Below, in pieces: positions 40,655 through 53,080 of a DNA stretch of 64,000 bases. Position numbers and translations under genes: made by a program. Source of the stretch: Pararge aegeria (lineage: Eukaryota > Arthropoda > Insecta > Lepidoptera > Nymphalidae); assembly GCF_905163445.1 (NCBI RefSeq), contig NC_053196.1, forward strand, positions 11,433,501 to 11,497,500, read 5' to 3'. The stretch's first letter is position 1, and every line of letters begins with the position of its first letter. The notes under the pieces are model-generated. The model had not been told where the DNA came from and searched no databases. It saw only the letters and a list, made by a program, of their open reading frames with translations.

Positions 40655-41070
40655 TAATCAAGTAGGCCCATAGATGGCACTTTTGATGCGTACATTCCAT
40701 GAAAAATGTGTACACAGTAGTGAGATGGTGGCGATAACCATATTCGTTAACTTAAAACTAAAGCTACGGGGTTCAAAACCCGTCCTCATCTAAGAAGAAG
40801 CCCCCGACAAACTAAGCTGGTTGTTCTTTTTTGAATTATTAGAAGAGCCACCTGGTTAGAGCAATAATTCACACCCAAGCTTTTTTATCAATTACGTAGT
40901 CCTTTATAGGATATGACTTTTCTATAAGCTTACGTATAATACAAACTTTGAACTTTTTAAGAGACATCTCCAAGATTTCAATGGGTAGTTTTTTGTAAAA
41001 TTGTATGCAATTTCTTTTAAACGAAATAAGAATTATATGTAACCTAGTAGGTATATTGCACTGCAAGTTA
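40655..41070 (-). mobile_element. LINE 3' end with RT C-terminus (CR1/jockey-like)
   Basis: The minus strand encodes ISFKRNCIQFYKKLPIEILE, then MSLKKFKVCI and DYVIDKKAWV, the conserved C-terminus of the same type as 2795-3200, followed by stop and a 3'UTR to about 40655 (GGTGGCTCTTC, CTTAGATGAGGACGGGTTTT). 5'-truncated. Confidence 0.8.
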
Positions 41071-41074
41071 ATTC

Positions 41075-42180
41075 TTCCTTCTAATATTCAAATTATTGCA
41101 CATTTTTCATAAATTTAGAAATTTTTTTATGAACATACATGGGTTACAATTTGTTAAAAGAACGTGATCGGTCGTAGGATCCCGTTAGGAATGAAATTCT
41201 GTGCTTTGGCCATCGGAAAAAAACATTATATGAACATACTCGTATATGGCAGCCAGAGGATAATATACGAACTTCGCCAGACGGAAGCCAATAACTCCCA
41301 TGGACTGGGCATAACGCTTTTTCCTTACGTGACGATGTATTTCTGTGAACTCCTATTCTCACTAAACATTATACAGTTATACGACTTGAGTAGAATGTAG
41401 GTATCCTAAGTTGTTGTTAATGTGGCTTGACGAGGATCGGAAGGGACGAGGTGAATTTACTTAATGAAGCCTGTTAAATACAGGCTCCCGCCCATCTTCA
41501 ATTTGCATGCATTGCATCTAGGGTTAGCTCTTTCGATATTTCTAAAGGTTTGGGATTAGAGATTGCTACGTTTTTTGATAAACGATTTAAAGGAAATATC
41601 GGTTGAAGTGGTTTGAATCTGATTTAATAAAAACATGACTTTATTTCCCCCCCTTTTTCCAATCCGTAGAAAATTAATTGAAGTAGTTAGAGAATTAGGG
41701 TTAAATTTATATTTTGAAATATATTTTTGGAACGAAATGGCTTCAATAAAAAAGTCCCTCTAGACTCTATGTTCTATGTTCTGCCATATAAGGCTGTAGA
41801 TTATCTGTTGTTATAGAATTTTATTACTTTCATTAATAAGTATCTTGACTATGTAAAATCATGCCTCGACCCAAGACAAAGGGCGTTTTAAATAAGATGA
41901 AACCATGATGAGTGAAACCGTGTACACCTATAATATTGAAGCATAAAAACCACTCCATTTTAGAAGTTTTTCTAACAGTCGGTTAGTTCCTTCATTCCGA
42001 AGGTGTGAAGTGAGACGTGCGCGGGGCGTTTTTTTTACTGTTTGGACGCAATGCACTTCATGCAATAATGGCTGAATGAGGGTTCTAATAAATCACCTAT
42101 TTTTATATCTTATTTGCATTTATGCGTGATATATATGCATATATATATATTTTATATTTATATATTTTTGTAATGTTTAC
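41075..42180. other. upstream sequence, no gene recognised
   Basis: Two overlapping frames at 41144-41400 on opposite strands are not recognisable. CG-bearing patch near 42000 (GAGACGTGCGCGGGGCG). Short (AT)n near 42130-42165. Confidence 0.4.
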
Positions 42181-42184
42181 TCCA

Positions 42185-42325
42185 CACTAGCTGACCCGTG
42201 CAACTTCGGTGCACCAAATCGGTTATTACCGGAAAACACAAATAAAATGACATTTTCTAAAAATGAATCGATTTATCGCCCCCGAAACCCCCTGTATACA
42301 AGAATTGCTCGTTTAATGATGAAAG
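42185..42325. repeat. interspersed insect repeat (ACTAGCTGACCCGTGC type)
   Basis: ACACTAGCTGACCCGTGCAA, AAAATGACATTTTCTAAAAA, GCCCCCGAAACCCCC, GTATACAAGAATTGCTCG: the same element as 33515-33770, here with the A+T palindrome missing. Confidence 0.7.
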
Positions 42326-43372
42326 ATTTATTGCAACACTGCCTCTTTTCTGTTTTTTCCTTTCGCGTCTTTGGTTGCCTGGAAGAATTTGTAACTACTA
42401 TTTTCTTTGGTGTAATGTAAAAGTGTATTCATTCATTGATTAATTCATCACTTACTAACTGGCGATGATTTTTGTGTGTTTCTTTTTTAAATCATACATC
42501 CTAGGCTAAACAGGAGTATAACAGGGATCGAACTCCGGTTGCGATTGCAAGCGACGGATGACAACAATGATTGGTTATAGTTTATTTCTTATGAAAGATT
42601 TCTTTGTTTGTTAATTAATTTGCAGTAAGCCTTTGGCGCTATGAAAAAAGCACGTTACTTAAAGATTTAATGAGATTATAAAATATACCAAAAAGATAGA
42701 AAAGTGTATATCTTCTTGTCTAAAATATAATAAAATATTAAAGGTTTGTTTCGTTTTTACAAAACCTAACATCAATTGCAAAATGAAGCCACAGAAATAT
42801 CAAGTTTTAGTTGATACACGCTCCATGAATCTCAGGACAGTTCATTCGGGGCCCCTTCTCTATTGCCTTACGCGTTCGAACTTTAGCCATCATGCTCTAA
42901 GACAAAACGGACCTTATCGCCATGGAATAGGGTTGGTAATTTGTGTTTATTATCAAATCTCACCCATTTCATTTCGCGTCATGTAGCTGCTGATAGCCAT
43001 TAGTGCCGTTCACTGCAGCTGTCACTTCACAAGCCCTGACTCAGACTTCACTATTAGATACAAGTTCTCGATGGTTCCCTGGATAGTTCGCAAAGGTTGT
43101 TTGGGGATTTTTTAACGTTTCTAAAGCAGCAAAATTGGCTACGTAGTTGTATGATCGAACTTTTATTAATAATAATCATTTATTTAGGCTAAAAATAATG
43201 GATACAATAATTACATGAATGCCCTAACCTCTGCGGAAGGAAAACCTGTGGTACAGAGGGTAGGTCCTTCCAGTTGTTACAAAGGTGCTCATTTATTTTA
43301 AACCTATGTTTTATGAAATCTACATATTATAACAATTTAGTAAAATAAAAATTAAACAATAACTGTAGAATA

Positions 43373-43373
<1 letters not shown>

Positions 43374-43441
<68 letters not shown>

Positions 43442-43449
43442 TGTGTGTG
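43374..43449. repeat. (GT)n microsatellite
   Basis: About 38 GT dinucleotides with one A interruption at 43435. Confidence 0.98.
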
Positions 43450-43740
43450 ATATCTGAGTTTCTTCGAAGCGTTTTAAGAGTGTTACCATCTACCCTGCTT
43501 TGTTAGTGGGATTGATCGATACTCTTCTAGTCTATGATCAAACATGCACCTATTATCACATGTTAGTAATAATATACGGAACCAACAAGCAACGCTTTAA
43601 CGTGCTCTCTGAAGCACGGCACATTTAATCGGCCTATAACAACTAAGTAGATGATCAGCGATTCGGAATCTTTTGGGAATGGTTGCATCACTGATTAAAT
43701 TTCTGTTTTAACTCGCGTTATCAAAAATTACACTTAATAA

Positions 43741-43872
43741 TCCCGTCCCGTCTTGTCCCGTCCTGTCCTGTTCTGTTCTGTTCTGTTTTTCTATTCTGTG
43801 CTGTTCTTCTATTCTATTCTGTTCTATTCTGGTCTGTTCTATTCTATTCCATTATATTTTATTCTATTCTGT
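43741..43872. repeat. (TTCTG/TTCTA)n pentanucleotide tract
   Basis: Degenerate 5-bp repeats grading from GTCCC through TTCTG to TTCTA units (TCTATTCTATTCTGTTCTAT), strongly asymmetric: almost no purine but G on this strand. Confidence 0.95.
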
Positions 43873-44204
43873 CGAATGTATGGTGGAACATTGATTTGCA
43901 CAAATTATTTCAAACTTACATGAGTCAAGAACCAGTAGCTTTTGGATATTACCTTTTTTTAGTAAAGACTTAAAGTTTAGGATGTTCTTAGGAAGCTTGA
44001 AGCTTGTAAAATAATTTATACCAGCTCCTGAGTTCAATTTCATAGTTGGGCTTGTTCAATTTCATGGTTGGTTATTGGATTATTCTGTTAGAAACTCACC
44101 GTACCAGCTTGAAGTATGAAAACTGACGCTCCATTCCCGTGCATCGGTGAGCATGTTAAGCAGCCGATACCGGTTCACACACATACGGCACGGTATCACA
44201 CACA

Positions 44205-44413
44205 CAGTGGCGTGCATAGAGGGTATGCACAGGGTATGCAAATGATATAAAATGAAGAAAATCTCCAGTGAGATATAAATCTATATAAATCTTAAGGATA
44301 GGCATTTTAAGAGTAATAAAAACCTACCCCTAAGTATGTTTAGCTCGTACTGGAGATTTACTTCATTTTATATCATCTGCATACACTGTTCATACCCTCT
44401 ATGCACGCCACTG
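44205..44413. mobile_element. hAT-type MITE with long inverted arms
   Basis: CAGTGGCGTGCATAGAGGGT at the left, its complement at the right; arms of about 64 bp pair with few mismatches. 8-bp target duplication CACACACA at 44197-44204 and 44414-44421. The plus-strand frame at 44336-44518 crosses it and is not a gene. Confidence 0.92.
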
Positions 44414-44574
44414 CACACACATGTGGTAATAGTCGTTAAAACCCATCAACTAATAGTGGGGAACCGTGGTGGGTATGGTCTAAAACCCAAGGCTGAAGAT
44501 GATGACGCAGATGGCTGATTAAACTATTGCCTATAACAAAAAACTCATCGATTTTCATCTACTGCTTAAATAAA

Positions 44575-46660
44575 GACCTCTTCTAACGGAGGGTTTGCCC
44601 ACACTGCGCAGACGGATTGGTGATCGCAGAGAAATGAGACAATTATCCGCCGCCTCTTAACGTCTCACTGTTGGGCACAGGCGTCATTTTTCATAGGAGA
44701 GACGAGGTTTTACAGCATATAAGCTGTAAAACCCACCAAGCCGTTTCAGTCAGGTTGGTGGGCTTAAACGACGTTTACCACAAGTAAGCCGAAATTAAAT
44801 TTTACCAATCAATGAGACAATAGTGTAAAGGAACTAGGGATGCCGCGCAGGTAGCCGCGGGCAGAGCTAGGGACCCAATGCACAAAAATTAAATTCTACG
44901 CACGTGCGTACCTCCAGGCAAGAGGACGTCTACAATAAAAAACTGCAATACAAAGCCGGACAACCTCAAAGCTACTGTAAAGTATAATAAAGGTATGCAG
45001 ATCAGTTGGTCCGCTCCGCAAACAATGGGCCCTTACAACATGAAATCAAACCTTTTATTCACACATATCACACTAGCGACATGTCGAGCGACGATAAGTC
45101 GCTAGACGTTTGTATGCGAAAACGATTGTGCCTTTTTTACTAACTGACTACAATAGTTTATTGTGTCTCTTTCCGAAGATTAATGGCCATGCAATCTTTA
45201 ATGCAAGCGTCTTCTTCGTAACGTCTGGTGGTGCATACGGCCACAACTATTTTTTCAACCATCGAGTTTTTACTTAAACGGATACCAGATAAAATTGCAT
45301 ACTTTTATTTTTGCTGCAAAAGACCGCCCCCGCGTTATAGTTTTCGCTTGAGAATTCAAACAATTCTTGTGAAACACCAGAAGATCGGCAGAAAATATCA
45401 TCCATAAGTCTTATCCCCTTCCATTTTTGCACCTGAATTTGGTCAATGATAGGTTCTTCTACTCAAGAGTCCAAACAACTGAGTTGGAAATTGTTTCAGG
45501 CCTAAATATACTAGAGATGTTACGCAAGCGCTTGCCAATTAATTACAGAAGTGATTACAATAAAATTATATGCAATTCTCACAATAGTTTTCGTGATTAT
45601 TTACGGTAAAAAATATCTACTAGCCATTAAACTATGTTTAGGAAAAATGTATTCGTTACTATGTTTTATTGCGCTAAGTTCAGTGCAAAAAGCTAACGTA
45701 AGCACAAAGAAGTCCAAACACCAAAGCCGCCGACCCGCCTATATAACCCGGCGGAAAATCTCGGCATGTCCGCGACTTGCTACCACACTTACTACTTGGC
45801 GTGTAGACTAACATATTGAAATAAGATTAACTTTTAACTTAAGATTTTCAGACCTAGCGTCTCTTGTACCTGCGTACTACGTTTATTTTTACTGAATTCC
45901 CTACACCTTAGAATGTCAGCCATGCTTTAGTGGCTTAAATAATCTCAGCTCTATGAGCTTGAAATTGTTTTACGCACTAAATGAGTATTGATAATGAGAG
46001 ATTTTACAGTCATATTTGACATCGCATAGAAACTAACTAACTACCTTCGCGGAGTATTGACGATATAAAATACTTTTACTAGTGCGATATAAGTTTATTG
46101 TTATAAGAGGAACGATTTCTGAAGGGAGAATGCCAAACGACAGGAGTGTGGTACTGTTTTTCGCACAAAGAGTGAGTATCATGCTTAATTTAGTTTGGGT
46201 GATCTGGGACATCTCAATAACGGTGTGGTGTCCTTTTCTTTCGTTTTAAAATAAAACAAAAACATCATTGATAACCTTATACTCTTTCAACGGAGGGTTT
46301 ACCCACACTGGGAAGACGGATTGGTGATGGCAGAGAAAAGAATATCCCACTGAGAGAGACGAGGTTTACCCACCAAGCTGTGCCAATGCGGGTTGGTGGG
46401 CTTAAATGACTGTTAACACAAGTAGTATCATTGTGTAAGGGAAGTAGGGATGCCGGTAGGATCTTTTGGAATGATAAAATAAATAATATTACAATGATTT
46501 AATGATGTTTTTATTATTAAAGTCTGCATGTCTGTTTTTTCAATACTTTTTGTTTATTACGGCAAGGGAATTCAAAGGGCGACTGAAAAATATGACACCG
46601 CGTCCCTAGTACGATTTGACCCTTAGAACACAAAATCAAACCTTTTATTTAAGTCCGCGC
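44575..46660. repeat. pair of related repeat blocks (44575-45075 and 46275-46660)
   Basis: Both contain CGGAGGGTTT, CCACACTG, AGACGGATTGGTGAT, GAGACGAGGTTT, CCACCAAGC, GGTTGGTGGGCTTAAA, AGGGATGCCG and AAATCAAACCTTTTATT in order. Between them lies A+T-rich unassigned sequence. They look like two copies of one dispersed element, or one duplicated element. The first copy holds an 11-bp hairpin GGTTTTACAGC / GCTGTAAAACC at 44706-44733. Confidence 0.7.
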
Positions 46661-47059
46661 ATACAGAGGGCACATTGTTTGCGAGGGACCGCCGAGGGAG
46701 ATAGTTCAACAACCCTTCCGCTGACCAGATAAGCAGATTCTGTGAACCATTAGAAATTGTATTATCCTTTCATCAGACGGTTCGGATTCTTCTAATTGTT
46801 TTACGAGTTATAATTTATTTTGAAAGGGAATATAACGCGTTCACTGTGCATAAGCTAAAATACACTTACACATTATTTTTGCTCTTTTTTTAGTTTTGTT
46901 GTCTTTCAAATCCAAATCTTGTTGTGTTTTGTTACCAGAATTAACTCAATGGAGGAGTAAAAATTATGCCGAATGCTATATTCGCTTTGCATTAGATTTT
47001 ATTATTTGTTTTAAGTGTGTATCGATCATGATACTATTAAAATGATATATATATATTAA

Positions 47060-47645
47060 ATACTAGCGGACCCTCGCGACTTCGTCCGCGTATGAGTCAA
47101 TCGAGAAGTTAGAATAGATCTGATGCTAACATCATAACCATAGTGGCTAGCTATGTACCTACTATTATTTTACGTGGTATACTGATACATCCATTCATAC
47201 ATCAACCCTCACAAACTTTCGCATTTATAATATTAGTAGGCTGGCACGCATGCATTCGATCTTCGTCCCATATGCCTTGCGACTTGCTGTTATTTGTGAA
47301 GAGTTATGTCCTTTATCTCCGAAAATATTAATCAGATCCTTATTAAAAGAAGACATGCTTGATAGTATACACTTTCAAAAAAAAACAATTATCAAACTCG
47401 GTTCAAATTTAACGGAGCTATAAAGTAAATTTGATAAAAAAGTGGAAGTCCATTTCCCGGAGGAAACTTATAGTTTATCGGAATAAAAAGTATTCTATAT
47501 GTTGACCCGGAATATCAGCTAGCACTAAACCAAATTTTATTTAAATCCGTTCAGCAGTTTTCACGTGATGCCCGGACAGACAGACAGACTAAAATTAAAT
47601 ATAAAACGATTATAAAGCACACCCCGGTCGAAATTTTCAAAATAA
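47060..47645. repeat. interspersed insect repeat, long copy
   Basis: TACTAGCGGACCCTCGCGAC, TTCGTCCGCGTATGAG, much later AAAAAGTATTCTATATGTTG, AATATCAGCTAGCACTAAAC, AAATCCGTTCAGCAGTTTTC and ACAGACAGACAGACT. This is the GGACCC...CCGTTCAGCAG element common in insect genomes. The interior 47150-47340 may be a separate insertion. Class tentative (RTE-related). Confidence 0.7.
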
Positions 47646-47993
47646 ATTAAATGTACAGAAATCTTCCAGTTACAGTTTTATTATAAATATGGATATAGAT
47701 ATATAGATTATGTCCAAATAGAATTCTGGAGTACCTACCTTCTTTAAAATTCAAGGGTTGTTTTGTTTTGGTATATTTTTTACAACCCTATCTGATGTTA
47801 ACCTGCTTTGGGAATGTTATTGTTTGTAGAATAACGCTTACGGCCGAAATGTATAGGATTGTAATAGAAAATATCTGTGTAATTAAATTAATCGTTGATT
47901 TGATTAAATCAGATATCAAATGTAAAATCTTGTGCACGTGAAACAAGAATATTAGCGCTACGCCCTTGCTACGAGTACGTTGGAGGTCTACGA

Positions 47994-48029
47994 AAATTGT
48001 ATAACAATCTATGGATTGTTATACAATTT
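47994..48029. repeat. perfect 16-bp hairpin
   Basis: AAATTGTATAACAATC, loop TATG, GATTGTTATACAATTT. Pairing extends outward with one bulged A. Confidence 0.88.
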
Positions 48030-48049
48030 CGCTAGGGTTCGGTTCAACT

Positions 48050-48240
48050 TTGTTTATTCGTATGGTTGTTTGTTTGTTACTTATGCTTGGCTAAAGCGTT
48101 GAACCGATATTGATAAAGTTTAGCGCACATGTAGCTTGGATCCTGGCCATAGCTTTTTATTCCGGGTAAATAAAGGGTTCCTGCGGTATTATGAGAAACC
48201 CAAAAAGGGCGGTGTCGGTGTGATCAGCTAGTGTAATTTC
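48050..48240. repeat. interspersed insect repeat (GAACCGATATTGATAAAG type)
   Basis: TATGGTTGTTTGTTTGTTAC, GCGTTGAACCGATATTGATA, GTAGCTTGGATCCTGGCC, ends GATCAGCTAGTG. A conserved dispersed motif; Helitron- or RTE-derived. Confidence 0.6.
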
Positions 48241-48724
48241 TAATTAATATAATTGGTCCTAAGTGGTATTGAAATCGTAGAAAAGAGCCGCTTGACACGA
48301 TCGACATAGAATTTAGGACTCTCTTCGGAAGACATTCTGCCAGCAGTTCACGTTCATCAGATGATTTGATGATCTGTTCTGTATTTATTGAGAAAGTCAC
48401 CCAGTGCTCGATGATATGATATAGTCTCCGGATATTGCATGTTTCCAGTGGTGATCACTTATGGCTCAGAAAAGTGCCGCTAACTATAAACCTAAAAAAT
48501 AAAGCTTAGCTGTCAAATTTGATCCAATTAGAAATGAGAAGATTATTTCAAGAGTCGTCATCATGAATTGCCAAGCTAAAGTAGGATTGGACAAGTTGGG
48601 CCGGGCTGAGGATTCCAATGTGCTGATGCAGATGATGACTTTCGCATTTATGACTAAAATGGATATGTTAGTATATATTGATGATATTTTAACGAATTAA
48701 ATGATTTAAAATTTCAGAATTTTT

Positions 48725-48872
48725 GTGCTACCAAGCGTTTTAGCTTGCGATACTATATCGCGTAGAAACCGACTAAGGGTATGTGTCACCGGGTAAGGGT
48801 ATATAACAGTCATACTCCCTAACTGTGCCCGTGAGATTGCACTCAAGCGCTAACCTGCAAGTGGAATAAAAA
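48725..48872 (+). mobile_element. SINE-B 3' fragment
   Basis: CGCGTAGAAACCGACTAAGG, CAGTCATACTCCCTAACTG, GTGAGATTGCACTCAAGCGC. Internal rearrangement around 48785-48800. Confidence 0.75.
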
Positions 48873-49599
48873 CATATACATATGTATTAAAATAGCAGCA
48901 AATATCTAAACTAAAATCCTGTACAACAGAAGGTCAGTATAAGCCCAGTAACAGTATAAGCAGCATTTAGCCAGATTGCAATAAACATAGCGCAGTGGAC
49001 GCCCAGCGCACTGCTATGCTGGAAACATCAGGGCATAGAGTCGCATGGAGTCGAATACCTCTAACTTTTTAACTCATCAACCTAGATTGTTTTTTTCCAA
49101 GAGTTAAATAGTGTTCGTACATGTTATAACTTATAACGCTGGATGAATAAATGACTAATTTCAAATGGTTTTTTGGTTTTTTTCTGGCAGCGGGATTTCG
49201 AAAAATAACAGTAAAACGTCTGATAGTGGCTACCTTTATCCCACGAAATAAATCTACGCAGACCAAATCGTGTACAAAATCTTGTTTACTTTAATAAAGT
49301 TTTTTGTTACATCAGTCACTGAACAGTATCAATGAGATAATCATTCTAATTAGATTGTTTTCAATTCTATTTGTATCCCTATTTCTACTATCACTAATAA
49401 AAATCAAACTTAGTAAATAATATATATATACTGACAATATATTATCATGGCATAGATATGTTGAGAATATAGAATCATATTATCTATTATCATGTTCCAA
49501 TTAAACTTACATTTAGTGAGCATTAAATTTTTATTTTAAGATCTAATTGGGAAACTTATGTTTCACAGATTCTGCATACTGAAACACTGTATCATCACT

Positions 49600-49845
49600 A
49601 TTGCTACCATCCCATTCCCACTACAGGGCGCGGGTCTCCCCTCAGAATGAGAAGGGTTTATGCCTTAGTACTCCACGCTGGCCAAGTGTGGATTGGTATA
49701 CTTTACAGTAATGCCCTTTAACACAGGATGCTTAGGTACGGAGGTTTCCTTACGATGACTTCCTAGATCGTTAAAACGAGTGATGTTTAATTCTTTAAAA
49801 CGCACATGAAAATTTATAGGCGAGTGTCTGAGATCAAAAACGTTT
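49600..49845 (-). mobile_element. SINE-A, diverged
   Basis: CATCCCATTCCCACTACAGG, CGCGGGTCTCCCCTCAGAAT, CTCCACGCTGGCCAAGTGTG, GGAGGTTTCCTTACGATGAC, AAAACGCACATG. Confidence 0.8.
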
Positions 49846-49974
49846 TGGGCTTTCTAAACACGCTGTAGTATATTTTATTTTAGAAAAATAAAGAATGTTT
49901 ACAGGATTACTGACGTTGAAACAGCAAGACTTGTTTACTTTGCGTACTTTCACAGTGTGATGTCTTACTGGATC

Positions 49975-50500
49975 TTATTATGGGGCAAAGCTGCTGTTAT
50001 TTAAACTATATTCATATTGCAGAAAAGAGCTGTACGGTAAATATATCACGTGAATCCCTCCGTGAAAAATTTATAGAAATAGCTATACTTACGGTAGCCT
50101 CACAATATATTTATAACAATATAGTATTTGTAAGACAACATATTAGTTTATATAATCAAAAAGTGGATGTAAACAGTCGACTTACAAGAAATGGTCATAA
50201 ATTAGTGACATATCGTCTGCGAAAGGTGCAGAAGTCGGATGTGGAACGCTTTTATAACATGATTCCTAAAGTTATTTTGGACCAACTAATGCATAAGTTT
50301 AAAAAATGTGTTAAAACACATTTATTACAGCGAGGTTAATATACAATTGATGAACTTCTTAATGACAAGGTTGCTTGGAAGCATCCGGCTCCGCTTTCAT
50401 CTCTCACAAGATAGAAAAATGAGTCACTACACACAGACAGACTTGACGTTTCAAAAGTGCTCATATTAGGCCTACTTGAAATAAATGAATTTTGTAGTTA
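49975..50500 (+). mobile_element. LINE coding end and 3'UTR (CR1/jockey-like)
   Basis: The frame 49980-50339 reads SLREKFIEIAILTVASQYIY, NNIVFVRQHISLY, RLTRNGHKLVTYRLRK, KSDVERFYNMIPKVILDQL, KFKKCVKTHLLQRG: the C-terminal segment after the reverse transcriptase domain of CR1/jockey-type LINEs. The 3'UTR follows (GGCTCCGCTTTCATCTCTCA, CAGACTTGACGTTTCAAAAG, CTACTTGAAATAAATGAATT). The RT catalytic part is absent (5'-truncated), so it is not autonomous. It identifies the many reversed 3' fragments in the window. Confidence 0.88.
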
Positions 50501-51261
50501 TTTTTTTGAGGATTTTCAAATACATTCCATGTAGCATATTTCTTGTTGTTCAATATATGTACGGTTAGATAAAAAAGTGTCAACAAGGCGACTCCATAGT
50601 TTTGTTAGAAGTGCAAGGTCCCAGTCGGTCCGTCGCTCGTTAGAGAAGCTCAAATTAATGCGCGCCATTCTCCGCCTGACGCCCAGTTGTTCTTAAATCT
50701 AATTGCTCGCTACCACTACGCACCAACTGATTAATCGGACTTCCTACTGTAATGTTACTTTGACTGTTATATACGGAGGCCGTTTGGATTGCTCTGAGGT
50801 GTGTTTAGTAATGCCCTCGATTTATATCCATGTCTGAGAGGAGTTACTTCAATTTATTTTTAAATCTGATTTCGAACTTGTCAGTTATTTATTAACAGGT
50901 TTTTTTGTTTCTAAATCTAAATCTAAATCATATAAATCTAAATTGAGTCGTCTATTGTGTAAAAAAATATTTTTTAAATCTAAATTGATCGTCTGTTGTT
51001 TAAAAAAATATTTTTAAATGGCTATGTCGAGGTGCCGGATCGTCTGGATTCATGATCTGGACCATTTTTATATACATCTGGACCACAAATATTATGCTTT
51101 ATTAAAAAAGAGTATTTTAAAGTTAATGGCAGCACAGCCGGTAGTGTCAAAGGACCAAAATGTTAATGGCTACAGATCATACAAAAAAAATATTATCATA
51201 ATAAGAATTATATTTTGATTTTCTCTTTACCGTTACCTTGACTCGTCTTATCGGTTACTTA

Positions 51262-51431
51262 CGATAAATACGTGCCGCTAAGTGAATTATCATTCCGTTA
51301 CGATGTCGCGTAGAAACCGATTAGGGGTTTAATATAACTGACTTGCCCCTACGATCGTGAACTGCATCATACATCATCACTTAACATCAGGTGAGATTGC
51401 AGTCCTCTTGACTGCAATCTTGTAGTGGTAT
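51262..51431 (+). mobile_element. SINE-B 3' half
   Basis: ACGTGCCGCTAAGTGAATTA, CGATGTCGCGTAGAAACCGA, CATCAGGTGAGATTGCAGTC, then a poly(A). GATTGCAGT CCTCTTG ACTGCAATC near 51396-51420 is a local inversion or duplication of the 3' motif. Confidence 0.85.
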
Positions 51432-51578
51432 GAAAAAAAAGATTAAAATAATGTAAGAAATTACTTCCAAGAACTAGCTATATCATGTGTAAGAGAACAA
51501 CACTCGTTCCTGTTACCTAGCACGCTAGCTTTAAATCCGTAGTATTCAAATGCATGTGAAATATTTTGCCACTAAAAG

Positions 51579-51805
51579 CGGTGATAGCCTAGTGGTTAGG
51601 ATTTCGGCTTCAATTTCGGGGGGACCGAGTTTGATCCCCGGCATGCACCTCTAACATTCCGGAGTTATGTGCGTTTTTAACTTCGGAAAGTAAAATATCA
51701 CTTACTTTAACGGTGAAGGTAAACATCATGAAGAAACCTGCATGCCTGATAGCTCTCCTTAATGTTCTCAAAGGTGTGTCAAGTTCACCAATCCGCTGTT
51801 TGGAC
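51579..51805 (+). mobile_element. SINE-A with tRNA-like head
   Basis: GCGGTGATAGCCTAGTGGTT (A-box side), GACCGAGTTTGATCCCCGGC (B-box side), CACCTCTAACATTCCGGAG, TTACTTTAACGGTGAAGGTA, AACCTGCATGCCTGATAG, AATGTTCTCAAAGGTGTGTC, ACCAATCCGC. Shows that SINE-A is tRNA-derived. Frames on both strands in it are not genes. Confidence 0.88.
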
Positions 51806-52249
51806 TCGCACTTGGGCCGATGGTGGGTTTGTAATGATGGTTTTGTTGATCTCATAGTAAGCATGATAGGCTACAGATCACGAAGGCTTGTGTTCGATTC
51901 CCGGGTTGAGCCAAAAGTCGTAAGGTATTGCGGTTTTCTATCGAGAAACTCTCCGTGTCTTTTTAGCCAAGAGTTACCAATAACCTTGTTTTACCTTCCA
52001 TTTATTACGTAACTGCGTGAGCACCGTATAGCACTGTCCAACCACAGGATAGCAGCGTGGTTAGTTAAGGCATGATCTTCTCTCTCATACAAAAGAGGGT
52101 TCTCTATTCCAAAAGAGAGAAGGCCTGTACTTAACAGTGATAATGCCACCCTGGCAAACAACAGTTTTGCAAGATGGCTGATACGTAGAGGCTGTTCTAT
52201 GAAGATTTGTAAAGTTTGTCCCAGGAAAGACACATGTGCTTTTAACACT

Positions 52250-52361
52250 TTGCCACCATGGGTACTAAGATGACCAATGAATATTTTAAAAAATGATATA
52301 CATAAGTACTTTTATATATATATATATTAACAGTACTTACATATATATAAAAGTAAAAGTA

Positions 52362-52395
<34 letters not shown>

Positions 52396-52518
52396 GACGC
52401 AGACACTTAAAAACGTTCATGTTAATCATCACACAAACATTTTCCAATTGTGGGAATCGAACCCACCGCCTTGGACCCAGAAAGCAGGGTCGCTGCCCAC
52501 TGCGCCAATCGGCCGTCA
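52250..52518 (-). mobile_element. SINE-C with (TA)n expansion
   Basis: The minus-strand head GACGGCCGATTGGCGCAGTG carries the tRNA A-box, GTGGGTTCGATTCCCACAAT the B-box. The body has a (TA)n expansion (52312-52329 and 52364-52392) in place of the usual TATATG. Ends near 52252 with TTAGTACCCATGGTGG. Confidence 0.88.
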
Positions 52519-52879
52519 TGAAAACACATTTATAAAATCAAAAAAGAAAACTAAAACGGTTCTATAAACGGGGTATTTTATAAACAAAGATAAGCCTAAG
52601 ATAAGCAAAGATTTTACCTTAGCTTACAAATTGAAGCAGCGTGATTTGTCTATGCAAAATGAGTTCTGTTTGGAATAATTGAATAAACAGGAATTCATTT
52701 AATCAGTTAGATATATTTGTTGTTTTGTTTATTTTTAAACTTTTTTTTTTCTATTATTTTATTTTACTTACTTGTTTACCTTAAACTGTTGAATATGTAC
52801 TGTTTGGGTTAGTTTTAGTTTTATTTGTTCTCTTTTACAGTTTATTCGGATTTTTTTATTTAAATTTACTCTAGTTATA

Positions 52880-53080
52880 GTAATAACGCAACGGGCGTCG
52901 CGGTTGTTTGCTCAGTCTGATACTGGTGCAGACCGCTAAGCATTGTTGCTAATACACAGCATAAGGCTGAATTTGCGCCCATTTGCCATATTGTTAATAT
53001 TAATTGATAATCATTTAGTTATAATCTTGTATTAACAATAGTGTATGGCAATAAAGGATTTTTATTATTATTATACTGTA
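52880..53080 (+). repeat. retroelement 3' tail ending in (ATT)n
   Basis: GGCAATAAAGGATTTTTATT followed by ATTATTA, a polyadenylation-like AATAAA and short-repeat tail, preceded by CGCAACGGGCGTCGCGG. LINE 3' end, family uncertain. Confidence 0.45.

Noticed and set aside
43374..43872. (GT)n and (TTCTG)n tracts as functional elements
   Set aside because: Ordinary simple sequence; no evidence beyond composition.
49980..50339. Intact retrotransposon
   Set aside because: Only the C-terminal end after the reverse transcriptase domain is present; there are no catalytic or endonuclease motifs upstream.
51610..52012. 84- and 99-codon frames on opposite strands
   Set aside because: They lie in a tRNA-headed SINE-A copy.
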